NCBI RefSeq assembly: GCF_900093605.1
Contig: NZ_FLYE01000001.1
Coordinates: 62,001-126,000, forward strand
Direction of reading: 5' to 3'
DNA length: 64,000 nt
Source: Candidatus Terasakiella magnetica
GTDB taxonomy: Bacteria; Pseudomonadota; Alphaproteobacteria; Rhodospirillales; Terasakiellaceae
Below the pieces are notes generated by a model. That model had not been told where the DNA came from. It saw nothing but the letters and a program-made list of their open reading frames with translations, and searched no databases. Position numbers and translations under genes: made by a program. Shown piece after piece: positions 53,658 through 61,000 of the stretch (its first letter is position 1; every line of letters starts with the position of its first letter).

Positions 53658-53893
53658 TCTAAAAATCGTCCTTCAATCCTGTTTTTTAATTGTCTTAATG
53701 CTTTTGTACGACAGGAGTACTTAAGTTGAAATTAGTGAGTTCAGGTAGAAAAAGCAACGAAGAGTTTATAAAATAACGAAAAAAATGGCTGACTTATCTA
53801 TTCGTAGGATGGCTGAAGCTCGTTGTCTTATCCAAAAAAAGAAACACTGAGCGTTATCCTTGGCTCTCCATAAATGAGCTTCATAATCAGGGC

Positions 53894-53948
53894 AATAAAA
53901 AACCCCACGAAATTAATCGCAGGGTTTTTAATGGCGGACGGCTAGGGA
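53894..53948. repeat. attL: 55-bp direct repeat at left end of integrated element
   Basis: An exact copy of 61083-61137. It contains the terminator hairpin (AAAAACCC...GGGTTTTT) and the last 17 nt of a tRNA-Ser gene (53932-53948). Left of it is the chromosomal sequence that originally followed the tRNA. Confidence 0.9.
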
Positions 53949-54011
53949 CTAGATGACATTCGCTCTACAATGCCTAAAAAGCCTTGATTTCTTATGATTA
54001 ACCATCTAAAG

Positions 54012-54033
54012 GTAGGTGGTAATTGTAGGTGGT
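54012..54033. repeat. Left pair of integrase arm-type repeats
   Basis: GTAGGTGGT occurs at 54012-54020 and 54025-54033, 13 bp apart, 64 bp inside the left att repeat. The same pair with the same spacing and orientation lies 61 bp inside the right att repeat. Confidence 0.6.
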
Positions 54034-54046
54034 TTAAGAGGAAGTC

Positions 54047-55330
54047 ATGGCTAGATATGTCGTTAAGCAGAAGCAAGGTTACTATGCGGTACTGGAGATT
54101 CCCAAGGCACTGCATAATCATTTCGGTAAAAGGCGTTTCAAGGAAACCCTTAAGACACGCGATACCTCAGAAGCCCAGCGCAGAGTATTGCCCCTAGTGG
54201 CGAAGTGGAAGTGTGAGATTGAAGCTGCACGTAACGGCAACCAAGGCCCACTTGAGCGTGACCATAAGTTCTGGCGCGAATCTCTGTCGACTGCTGAAAC
54301 AAACAGTGGCCACACAGACGAACAAGGGGATGACGTTTACCAATCTGACTATGACCTGATCCTTGATCACCTACAGGAAAAAGCAAAGGAGATGGATCAG
54401 GAGAATGACGGAACTGGGAATGACTTCTATCAGCAAGCTACAGGCAACGCGGTAGCAACCACCGACTACATTGATGAATGGAAAGCAGCCCTAACCAATA
54501 CCGAGAAGACAAAAGACATGAAGGCGTCAGCGGTCAGACGGTTTGCTGAAAAGTTTACGACCATCGACAAGGTCACCAAGAAGAACGTCAGACGCTGGGC
54601 TGATACACTGATGCAGGAAGAAGGCCTTTCCCTGAAGACAGTGAAGAGTATTCTTTCCGCTTGTCGTGATTACTGGAAATATTTGATCGCCATCGAAGTG
54701 GTGAGCGAGGACTACACGCCATTGAGCAACCTTGGGCTGGCCAGTAAGGTATCCAAGGCGAAGGCCAATGAACGGAAATCATTTAGCGAAGAGGAGGTCT
54801 TGTCCCTCCTTGCCAAGGCTAAAGAGAAAGGCGACGGCTCACTGGCTGACCTAATTATCATGGGTATGTGGACCGGGGCACGTATCGAAGAACTTTGTTC
54901 CTTGCAAGTGGATAAGGTCAAAGAGAAGTCATTCGAAATCGTTGACGCTAAGACTGCATCTGGTTGGCGTGAGATCCCTATTCACTCTCAACTGAAACCT
55001 ACCATCAAACGGTTGGTTAAAGATTCCAAGGATGGGTACGTACTTAGCGGCCTTTCTGAGAACAAATATGGTGACCGAAGTAACGCTATAGGGAAACGCT
55101 TCGGACGCATTAAGACCGAGATGGGTTTTAACAGGTGTCATGTATTCCATTCGATCCGTAAGACGGTGATTAGTAAGTTCAGACATGCTGGGATTGATGA
55201 AGACAAAGCAGCTGATATTGTGGGGCACGATATTCCTACAATGACGTATGGTCTATATGCTGATAACAGCCTGCTGCAGGAACTGATCGAAGCTATGGAG
55301 AAAATCACCTACAAGGGTTGGAATGCATAA
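54047..55330 (+). CDS. int: Tyrosine recombinase (site-specific integrase)
   Basis: A 427-residue integrase. The N-terminal part (MARYVVKQKQGYYAVLEIPK with ETLKTRDTSEAQRR) is the arm-binding/DUF6538-like domain typical of alphaproteobacterial prophage integrases. A core-binding domain spans about 140-235. Catalytic residues are Arg279 (WTGARIEEL), His368 and Arg371 (HSIRKT), His394 (VGHD) and the nucleophile Tyr404 (TYGLYAD). The gene reads inward from the left att site. It should integrate and, with an excisionase not identified here, excise the island at tRNA-Ser. Confidence 0.92.
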   Translation: MARYVVKQKQGYYAVLEIPKALHNHFGKRRFKETLKTRDTSEAQRRVLPLVAKWKCEIEAARNGNQGPLERDHKFWRESLSTAETNSGHTDEQGDDVYQSDYDLILDHLQEKAKEMDQENDGTGNDFYQQATGNAVATTDYIDEWKAALTNTEKTKDMKASAVRRFAEKFTTIDKVTKKNVRRWADTLMQEEGLSLKTVKSILSACRDYWKYLIAIEVVSEDYTPLSNLGLASKVSKAKANERKSFSEEEVLSLLAKAKEKGDGSLADLIIMGMWTGARIEELCSLQVDKVKEKSFEIVDAKTASGWREIPIHSQLKPTIKRLVKDSKDGYVLSGLSENKYGDRSNAIGKRFGRIKTEMGFNRCHVFHSIRKTVISKFRHAGIDEDKAADIVGHDIPTMTYGLYADNSLLQELIEAMEKITYKGWNA

Positions 55331-55821
55331 GCGAACAGATCCACGCGCAGTGGGGTATCTGGCTTTATCTACCCCTGTTGCAATATCTACTGGTCTGTAA
55401 TTAAAGGGTTATTTAATCTTAGATAGATACGTATTCTATCGTGTCTATTCCAATCTTATTTTCCCGCAGCGTCAACTTGAAGCCAAAGCACAGTGCCCAC
55501 ATGGGACACATTCGACAGGTACAGATTTGTACCACACCCCACCTTTATTACAATTTTTAAGATGACCCGAAATCTTGGGACAATGGTTCAAGCTCAAGCG
55601 CATCGCTGTCGATGTGGGCTTCGGTACAAAGTACATCCGAACCTAGCCATACACATAAGAAACAACAGGTCATTATCAATTAGTGCCCACTCCAGTATGT
55701 AGAACCGATTCCATGCTTCTGAACATACTTGTCTTTTAACACAACAAAACACACTACTGACCACACGCGAAGTTTCGTTCTGTGGCAATAGCAATTCGAT
55801 ATCTAAAAAGGAATACAGAAT
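55331..55821. other. Intergenic region with operator-like palindrome and gene relic
   Basis: No intact gene is seen. Contents are two copies of the GTGCCCAC motif (55492-55500, 55682-55690), a palindrome GGTACA-GATT-TGTACC (55518-55533), and the relic of a Rha-like gene (55567-55648). Confidence 0.4.
55567..55648 (+). pseudogene. Relic of a Rha-like gene
   Basis: The stretch around GGGACAATGGTTCAAGC and GATGTGGGCTTCGGTACAAA is clearly similar to 56330-56404 inside the Rha-like gene. In the matching frame it encodes GQWFKLKRIAVDVGFGTKYIRT and then a TAG stop, against QWFQRERIAVDVGFGTKYVPT in the gene. Only about 80 bp remain, so it is a decayed duplicate or a remnant of a former neighbour. 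Confidence 0.7.
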
Positions 55822-56103
55822 ATGACCAAGTCAATGACTAAAGCTCAACTAGCTGCAGAACTCGAGAAAGCAAATGAAACAATCTCGAACTTAGTTAACA
55901 GCGTTTCTCAAGAAGAAGACATTGTTCTCAATCTCATTGAAGAACGTGATGAACTTAAATCTCAAATCCAAAACAACAGAAGGTACCGCAAGATAGTTCA
56001 GGAACGAATGAAAGAGTTAGACATGGAAGTCGAACTCCTGAAATCTATGTTGTATGACAAGGTTGAAGAACTTGGTGTCATTAAAGCTGAAGAAATCTGC
56101 TAG
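55822..56103 (+). CDS. Small coiled-coil protein
   Basis: A 93-residue, almost fully helical protein with heptad-like spacing (LAAELEKANETISNLVNSV, then VLNLIEERDELKSQIQ and MKELDMEVELLKSMLYDKVE). AAGGA lies ten bases before the ATG. I do not recognise a family; such proteins in phage-like islands often modify host or helper functions, which is only a guess here. The Rha-like gene follows 78 bp later. Confidence 0.6.
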   Translation: MTKSMTKAQLAAELEKANETISNLVNSVSQEEDIVLNLIEERDELKSQIQNNRRYRKIVQERMKELDMEVELLKSMLYDKVEELGVIKAEEIC

Positions 56104-56181
56104 GGCTTTTACCCCTTAAGAATGGAGGTCGATCTTGGCCTCTATTCTTTTTCTTATTGCCCTACATGGAAGGCTTTACTC

Positions 56182-56709
56182 ATGACAAACAATGCACTTA
56201 CTCCCATCGTCTCCGTGCAAGACGGCACCGTGTTCGCTAACTCTAAAGATGTTGCGAACTTCTTCGGCAAACGCCACGACAATGTAATGGCTGACATACA
56301 CAGTCGTATGAAATCTCTTTCTCCTGAAATCTCAGGACAATGGTTCCAACGTGAACGCATCGCTGTTGATGTAGGCTTCGGCACAAAGTATGTCCCAACC
56401 TACAACCTGACCCGTGATGGGTTCACATTCTTGGTAATGAAATGGACAGGCGAGAAGGCCACCCAGTTCCAAGTCAAGTACATCCAACGCTTCAACGAAA
56501 TGGAACAGGAACTGAAGTCTCAGGTTCCAGCCGTACCGACATCCTTTGCGGAGGCACTCCAGTTGGCAGCGGATCAAGCCAATAAGATTGAACAACAAGA
56601 CCTGAAGCTTATCGAACAGGCCCTTGTTTTTAGTAACAAAAATCTGAGTGGGTATAACGTATCCACCGAGTGCGGCTTTCCCCCCGGTGGGGGTGGGCTG
56701 GTGCTGTGA
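56182..56709 (+). CDS. Rha-family phage regulatory protein, shortened C-terminus
   Basis: A 175-residue protein. Residues about 5-105 match the Rha domain (VFANSKDVANFFGKRHDNVM, RDGFTFLVMKWTGEKATQFQVKYIQRFNEME). Rha proteins, known from lambdoid phages, interfere with growth in IHF-lacking hosts and are often fused to antirepressor-type C-terminal domains. Here no such domain follows: after residue 140 the frame runs through an odd Gly-rich tail (GFPPGGGGLVL). A 3' truncation or frameshift is likely. The start at 56182 has GGAAGG upstream. Confidence 0.75.
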   Translation: MTNNALTPIVSVQDGTVFANSKDVANFFGKRHDNVMADIHSRMKSLSPEISGQWFQRERIAVDVGFGTKYVPTYNLTRDGFTFLVMKWTGEKATQFQVKYIQRFNEMEQELKSQVPAVPTSFAEALQLAADQANKIEQQDLKLIEQALVFSNKNLSGYNVSTECGFPPGGGGLVL

Positions 56710-56799
56710 GTGTGAGCCTTTAAGCCTTATTGCTTGCCCCTGCTCAAAAGAAACATTTATCCGCCCAGAACTAGGATGTCACTTATAGGTACACTCCAG

Positions 56800-56893
56800 T
56801 GTTACCTCATGGTGTTACATCCATAACGTAACATATGGATTGACATACGCAATAAGTTACACTAATCGTATAGGAACTAGACCTTATTGTTAC
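56800..56893. promoter_or_regulatory. Promoter with five GTTAC/GTAAC operator-like sites
   Basis: TGTTAC occurs at 56800, 56813 and 56888, GTAACA at 56828 and GTTAC at 56856. They flank a TTGACA box (56840-56845) with a weak TAATCG 17 bp later. The cluster lies just before the serine recombinase gene, suggesting repression by a dimeric regulator. Similar GTAAC/GTTAAC motifs recur at 58129-58200. Confidence 0.5.
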
Positions 56894-56912
56894 ACATAGC
56901 AAGGACAGGACC

Positions 56913-57458
56913 ATGCCACAGGTTGCTTATATCCGGGTATCAAGTGCAGATCAGAACACAGACAGACAGCTGACCGACACAGGCTTAAGCTTTAAGAAGA
57001 CATTCACAGACGAATGCAGTGGGGGCAGCACTAACCGCCCAGCTTTAGAGCGTATGCTTGAATATGTCCGTGAAGGTGATGAGATACACGTTCATTCTAT
57101 TGATCGCTTGGCTCGTAACCTTGAAGACCTTCTGGGGCTGTTGAAAGTCCTTACTGGACAGGGCGTGTCTGTAAAGTTTCACAAAGAGAACTTAACGTTC
57201 ACAGGAGAAGAGAACCCTTTCCAAGAACTTCAGCTGCAGATCATAGGGGCCGTTGCCCAGTTCGAAAGATCAATGATCAAAGAGCGTCAACGTGAAGGGA
57301 TCGCTAAGGCCAAACAAAAGGGTATCTATAAAGGACGTAAGAAGTCAATTGAACGTGAACGTGTCTTTGCTCTTAAGGAACAAGGAATGGGACCGTCTGC
57401 GATTGCTAAGGAGATGGGGGTGAGTCGTATGTCTATTCACCGTATCCTCACGGCTTAA
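56913..57458 (+). CDS. Serine recombinase, resolvase/invertase family
   Basis: A 181-residue small serine recombinase. YIRVSSADQNTDRQ has Arg8 and the nucleophile Ser10; VHSIDRLARNLEDLLGLL carries further active-site Arg residues, followed by the E-helix (FERSMIKERQREGIAKAKQKG) and a C-terminal helix-turn-helix (GPSAIAKEMGVSRMSIHRIL). It matches Pin/Tn3-resolvase proteins. No inverted gene segment or clear res site is visible near it. It may invert, resolve or act as regulator of its own cluster of GTTAC sites. Confidence 0.9.
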   Translation: MPQVAYIRVSSADQNTDRQLTDTGLSFKKTFTDECSGGSTNRPALERMLEYVREGDEIHVHSIDRLARNLEDLLGLLKVLTGQGVSVKFHKENLTFTGEENPFQELQLQIIGAVAQFERSMIKERQREGIAKAKQKGIYKGRKKSIERERVFALKEQGMGPSAIAKEMGVSRMSIHRILTA

Positions 57459-57473
57459 TAGTGCCCACTTAAG
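57459..57473. repeat. TAGTGCCCACTTAAG motif, copy next to serine recombinase
   Basis: A 15-bp motif identical to 58073-58087. Its core GTGCCCAC also occurs at 55492-55500 and 55682-55690. All four copies lie in gaps of the element. Confidence 0.6.
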
Positions 57474-57477
57474 AAGT

Positions 57478-57504
57478 AAAAGGGTCAATATTGCTGACCT
57501 TTTT
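57478..57504 (+). terminator. Probable terminator of the serine recombinase gene
   Basis: AAAGGGTCA and TGACCTTTTT form a hairpin with a 7-nt loop ending in T5. The rest of the gap to 57721 shows no gene that I can support. Confidence 0.55.
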
Positions 57505-57721
57505 AATGTTCCTGTCTGTCTCTCATATATCGGTGCAAGTGCTTACTGATCGCTCACTTCCACTGGTGGAAATCATTAATAAAAACAGTTACTTAATACA
57601 CCAGTCGTCACCAAAGATCAACAGTAAAGAGTTCTTGATTTTAACGACTCGTGGACTCATGATCCCGTCCGTCCACTGAGGAACTACACCAACATAAAAA
57701 AACAAAAGGACGCTCTACAAA

Positions 57722-57970
57722 ATGTTTATTAAGATTGGCAACTTTGAATTTGACGGATCATTTACTCACAGCTTCTTTATCCGTGTGCCGGGTATCGGGC
57801 AGGCCTTTGTTGAGAAAGGCAGTGTTCAATGTGCCTCTGGCTGGTTTGTTGACGCACGTATCTCACACGTTGGGTCACGAGAGATCACCTTTGATCCTGC
57901 ACCATGGTTGTTACGTGTGATGAAGCGGAACCACACCAACGACGACGGAACTGTCACACAAGAAGGTTGA
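57722..57970 (+). CDS. Hypothetical protein, 82 residues
   Basis: Begins MFIKIGNFEFDGSFTHSFFI, continues RVPGIGQAFVEKGSVQCASG and is rich in beta-type residues, ending in a polar tail. AAAGGA lies upstream of the ATG at a slightly long distance. I recognise no family. It stands alone between two non-coding stretches of the island, so its role is unknown. Confidence 0.5.
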   Translation: MFIKIGNFEFDGSFTHSFFIRVPGIGQAFVEKGSVQCASGWFVDARISHVGSREITFDPAPWLLRVMKRNHTNDDGTVTQEG

Positions 57971-58072
57971 TAAAAAGTCTTTATATTTCAGTGGGTTACA
58001 CAGAGAAGTGATTGACGATCTTGGCTTCAGGTTTCGATGGTAATTTCTCCTTTTATTTCAATGACTTAAGAT

Positions 58073-58087
58073 TAGTGCCCACTTAAG
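58073..58087. repeat. TAGTGCCCACTTAAG motif, second full copy
   Basis: Identical over 15 bp to 57459-57473. A similar GGTGCCCCCC follows at 58091-58100. Confidence 0.6.
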
Positions 58088-58449
58088 ATAGGTGCCCCCC
58101 TGTGTTATTATTGTTTACTGTAACGTTAACCTCTCGATTATCTCGTCTAAGTAACAATTGCCTTATGTTAACTATGGTGTTCGTTAAGTGTAACGTAGAC
58201 CATACCTACCTAGCTATAGAGCTAAGAGAAGGGTTGTGTTGATATAAGGTGATTAAAGCTTGTAGGAAATTATTGAAGACATACGTACCTTCACCCCTCA
58301 GTAACATAGATCACAACATTCATACACACAGACCATAGCGATAAAGACTTACCATGTCAGACAGGTAAGGTTTCTTATTAGCGGTGATTGGTCAGTATGA
58401 AGGGGTAACTTCACTTTCCTATTACAGGAACTTCTACAGTTAAGAATTG

Positions 58450-58489
58450 AGCAGTGTCTTCAGTGATGGGGGCACTGCTTAGTTTTTTT
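58450..58489 (+). terminator. Orphan terminator
   Basis: AGCAGTG (58450-58456) and CACTGCT (58473-58479) form a stem followed by T7. No gene precedes it for 480 bp, so it may end a small RNA or a read-through transcript from 57722-57970. Confidence 0.6.
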
Positions 58490-58522
58490 CGAAATACAAT
58501 CCCACATTAAAGGCATGATCAT

Positions 58523-58780
58523 ATGGCATCTTTCACCATCCCGAACGGGTGTGACTTGAAGCAGCATTCTTTTCGGTTGCCTGCAAAGTCTCATGACCTG
58601 ATCCGAAGACCTAACACCCTCTATACGGACTTACTCGGTAAGAAACCAAGTATGTCTGCTTTGGTCGCCCGTGCCCTAGATGCACTAAACGAAAACCTCC
58701 AGCAACGAATGGACAACCAAGTTCCTTGGGAAATCATTCAACAACAGGAGCGTGAGGCGTTTAACAGGGTGAGCCGATGA
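58523..58780 (+). CDS. Small protein, ribbon-helix-helix-like
   Basis: An 85-residue protein. HSFRLPAKSHDLI could be the DNA-binding strand and KPSMSALVARALDALNENLQ the following helices of a ribbon-helix-helix fold, but this is a pattern guess. It overlaps the small terminase-like gene by 4 bp (ATGA), so the two are translated together. In phage-related units, such proteins can be regulators or DNA-packaging helpers. Confidence 0.5.
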   Translation: MASFTIPNGCDLKQHSFRLPAKSHDLIRRPNTLYTDLLGKKPSMSALVARALDALNENLQQRMDNQVPWEIIQQQEREAFNRVSR

Positions 58781-59040
58781 CACAAGAGCATACAGGCCCA
58801 GCCCCTGAAACAACACTGGCTGAACTTCACAGCATGTTGACGAATATCTTCCTTGATATGGTCAGCAGCGATGATCCGATCAAAGCAAAGGATATGCGAG
58901 TGATTGTCTCATTCCTTAAAGACAACGGATACGGGCACAAGCCAGCACGTAAGACCACACGTAAAACACCATACAATCCCAGCCAGCACCAAATACCTGA
59001 TCTCAGTAATGGGCACTGGCCAGAAACTATAATTAATTAA
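58777..59040 (+). CDS. Small terminase subunit-like protein
   Basis: An 87-residue protein. The helical core TLAELHSMLTNIFLDMVSSD with AKDMRVIVSFLKDNGYG resembles small terminase subunits of podoviruses, which typically read LHxxLxxxLLxxI...sxxdLxvxxxFLKDNxI. The tail is basic (KPARKTTRKTPYNPSQ), as expected for DNA contact. TerS proteins recognise the packaging site and load the large subunit. No large subunit is encoded here. Satellites that encode only TerS redirect helper packaging, which makes this gene the key to the satellite reading. Similarity is by eye. Confidence 0.5.
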   Translation: MTQEHTGPAPETTLAELHSMLTNIFLDMVSSDDPIKAKDMRVIVSFLKDNGYGHKPARKTTRKTPYNPSQHQIPDLSNGHWPETIIN

Positions 59041-59050
59041 CAACCTGATT

Positions 59051-59155
59051 CCCGGCAGCGCGAAGTCGGGTTAGGCAAGGTAAGACGCTGACATGACCAT
59101 GATGTTGGCTAACCGTAAGGACCGTTTCCATGGTTAATGGCGCGTCTGCCTTGCC
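59051..59155. other. Structured intergenic segment (candidate RNA or packaging site)
   Basis: CCCGGC (59051) pairs with GTCGGG (to 59070). GGCAAGG plus AGACGC (59074-59088) pair with GCGTCT plus CCTTGCC (59142-59155), and an inner pair GGCTAACC / GGTTAatGGC stacks inside. The segment lies between the TerS-like gene and the next gene. It could be a structured RNA or a pac/cos-like site. Confidence 0.35.
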
Positions 59156-59200
59156 GCCTCTTATCTAACTATAGAACTCCCCATAAAAGGAAATTAAACA

Positions 59201-60082
59201 ATGCATGAATCACTCATGATTAAAACAGGTTCGTCTGGTGGCACCGTTGGTGTCGATGGCGACCAATTCTACCGTGATAACCACCAAGGCGGTGAAGCCC
59301 AGTTATCAGGTGAAGTTGCAGTATCAACAGATGTCATTACCCAAGCACGGACACCGAGTGGTTTCCCTCGCACTGGTGCGTCTATCACTGAGAACGATAT
59401 CATTAATCTCAAAGGCAGTGAGGGTCGTATCAAAGATATGATCGCTGCAGGACTCGTTGAGGGACTCCCAGACGGCTCTTACCGTGTCACTAGCAATCAG
59501 CCTAGCCAAGAGAAGCCAGAAGGGACTCAGGAGTCCTTAGAATTGCAACAAGAATCCCTTGGTGATGATATCGAAGCTTCAATTACTGAGATTGCACAAG
59601 GTGCTAACCAAGGTGATGTTTTAAGTTTCATCTCAACCTTTGCCAATAATGCTGGTGAAATCAACGAAACCGCCATGGGTCGTATTGCATCATCTATGAG
59701 CATGGAGCCAGAAGCTGCCCGGGATCAAGCTGCAACAATCACAGCAGCATTTGAAGCCCAAGCCCATGCGACCATTGAACAAGCAACAGGCATGGACAGC
59801 CAAGACGTCATTAACTGGGCACATGAGAATGAGCCAGAATTAATGAAGAAGGCGATGATGCAACAGGCAACGCAACGTAACACCCATGGTTACCAAGAGA
59901 TTGCCACCAAGTATGTTTCAAACCTTGATACAGCCAACCCGGACATGATCCTGAATGCTGATTTTGGTGAAGGTGTCGAAGCTTATAAGAAGGGTAAAGA
60001 TATTATCATCCGTCACCCTAAAGGCGAAACCAATTGGAAGACAGCCGTTCGCGCTGGGATCATCAAGGTAGGGAGCCGTTAA
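59201..60082 (+). CDS. Hypothetical protein, 293 residues
   Basis: The largest unknown of the island. The N-terminal 60 residues are Gly/Ser-rich and polar; ITENDIINLKGSEGRIKDMI and the following LVEGLPDGSYRV resemble a small winged or repeat segment. Residues about 110-230 are helical and Ala/Gln/Glu-rich (AFEAQAHATIEQATGMDSQD, EPELMKKAMMQQATQ). It has no signal peptide, membrane segment or enzyme motif. It could be a scaffold or internal virion-like protein, but I do not recognise it. AAAGGA lies before the ATG. The Tad2-like gene follows 2 bp after its stop. Confidence 0.6.
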   Translation: MHESLMIKTGSSGGTVGVDGDQFYRDNHQGGEAQLSGEVAVSTDVITQARTPSGFPRTGASITENDIINLKGSEGRIKDMIAAGLVEGLPDGSYRVTSNQPSQEKPEGTQESLELQQESLGDDIEASITEIAQGANQGDVLSFISTFANNAGEINETAMGRIASSMSMEPEAARDQAATITAAFEAQAHATIEQATGMDSQDVINWAHENEPELMKKAMMQQATQRNTHGYQEIATKYVSNLDTANPDMILNADFGEGVEAYKKGKDIIIRHPKGETNWKTAVRAGIIKVGSR

Positions 60083-60084
60083 GC

Positions 60085-60291
60085 ATGACCTTTGATAAAA
60101 TCTTACCTTTGCTTCTAAAGGGTGAAGAGGTCTCCCGAGCTGGTTGGTCTGAAACAATGAAGCTATTTATTGATGAAAATACAATCTATCAGCAGGAAAT
60201 GATGGCCACATACACGGCTTCACGCTTCTGGATCCCATCGCAGTATGATCTTATGAGCGATGATTGGAAGGTGGTCGATGCATGTCAATGA
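60085..60291 (+). CDS. Tad2 / DUF2829-like protein (candidate anti-Thoeris), copy 1
   Basis: A 68-residue protein with the outline of the Tad2/DUF2829 family: MTFDKILPLLLKGEEVSRAGW at the start (FxxAlxxLkxGkxvxRxGW in the family) and WIPSQYDLMSDDWKVVD at the end (W.PSQxDLLAxDWxvv). Tad2 proteins of phages bind the cyclic ADP-ribose-type signal of Thoeris and block the defence. The ligand pocket cannot be checked here. The ATG at 60085 follows the previous stop directly. The next gene overlaps it by 14 bp and looks like a diverged paralogue. Confidence 0.6.
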   Translation: MTFDKILPLLLKGEEVSRAGWSETMKLFIDENTIYQQEMMATYTASRFWIPSQYDLMSDDWKVVDACQ

Positions 60292-60640
60292 CCTATTCGA
60301 TTATGAAACTGCGATAGAACATGTAGAGCAGGGTGGTCATGCTGCCCGTGCTTCATGGAACAGAGACTTCATCCGACGCAAGCCAGCACATATACGCAAG
60401 TTTGTGGAAGATAAGTATGCCTTTAATCGCGGTAAAGAATACGGCCCCACCATGAAATGGAAGTTTGCAGACTCAACGCCAACCATGGCAGCTGCAGCAG
60501 ACGATCCAAAGAACCATAATGTTAAACGCTTTCCTTCCTGTTTGATGAAGGTACAGCCCGGTAGATCAAGACAGTTTGGCTACCTTCCTACAAACGAAGA
60601 CACACAAGCACACGATTGGATACTTTATGAAAGAAGTTGA
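60278..60640 (+). CDS. Tad2 / DUF2829-like protein, diverged copy 2
   Basis: A 120-residue protein with the same outline but a longer middle: FDYETAIEHVEQGGHAARASW at the start and FGYLPTNEDTQAHDWILYER at the end, separated by about 75 residues instead of about 30. The inserted part is basic and polar. GGAAGGTGG lies just before the start, which overlaps the previous gene by 14 bp. The pair could form hetero-oligomers, since Tad2 is oligomeric, or bind different signals. Similarity is weaker than in copy 1. Confidence 0.5.
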   Translation: MHVNDLFDYETAIEHVEQGGHAARASWNRDFIRRKPAHIRKFVEDKYAFNRGKEYGPTMKWKFADSTPTMAAAADDPKNHNVKRFPSCLMKVQPGRSRQFGYLPTNEDTQAHDWILYERS

Positions 60641-60905
60641 AACACTAAAGCTCGGACAGACGGAGCTTAACCGTACACCTTACGGGTCAGTCTGGTTCAT
60701 TGACGTGAACGGCAACAAATCAACCTTCTCTGATGAGATGACGGCAAACAAATTCTTTGAAGCTGCCCGTAATGGCTCTGGTCAAACAGGTACAACAAAG
60801 CGCGTTGATATAGGTTTTAATCAAGACCGCAACGCCAAAGGTAATGATAACGTTGTCTGGCGAGAGGTGAACCTCAAGAAACCGCCAAGTTATTTTAAAG
60901 ACTAA
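60627..60905 (+). CDS. Hypothetical protein, 92 residues
   Basis: Starts MKEVETLKLGQTELNRTPYG and is followed by SVWFIDVNGNKSTFSDEMTA, a beta-rich and mostly polar sequence ending NLKKPPSYFKD. It overlaps the Tad2-like copy 2 by 14 bp, so the three genes form one coupled unit and may share a task in counter-defence. I do not recognise it. A start 17 codons earlier has no ribosome site. It is the last gene before the right att site. Confidence 0.55.
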   Translation: MKEVETLKLGQTELNRTPYGSVWFIDVNGNKSTFSDEMTANKFFEAARNGSGQTGTTKRVDIGFNQDRNAKGNDNVVWREVNLKKPPSYFKD

Positions 60906-61000
60906 CTCTATTTCTCCAAAAGAGTTTGCGACTTAATAGGTGGGTGGATCAGAGCTTAATTGTTCTGGTCTGCTCATCTATTTTTTTTCGCGATGTAAAA

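Larger units (their letters stand above)
57971..58522. other. 550-bp gap with repeats and a candidate non-coding RNA
   Basis: No coding frame is convincing. It holds the TAGTGCCCACTTAAG copy (58073-58087), a cluster of GTAAC/GTTAAC motifs (58129-58200) and a hairpin terminator (58450-58489) that no gene precedes. Confidence 0.4.

Noticed and set aside
53785-53850. A 21-codon frame (MADLSIRRMAEARC...)
   Set aside because: No ribosome site, very short, and located in the promoter gap of the CheY gene.
55493-55702. A 69-codon frame in the island
   Set aside because: It reads the Rha-like relic in the wrong frame; the correct frame has a stop.
57491-57679. A 62-codon frame after the serine recombinase
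   Set aside because: It starts inside the terminator hairpin, with no ribosome site and no recognisable pattern.
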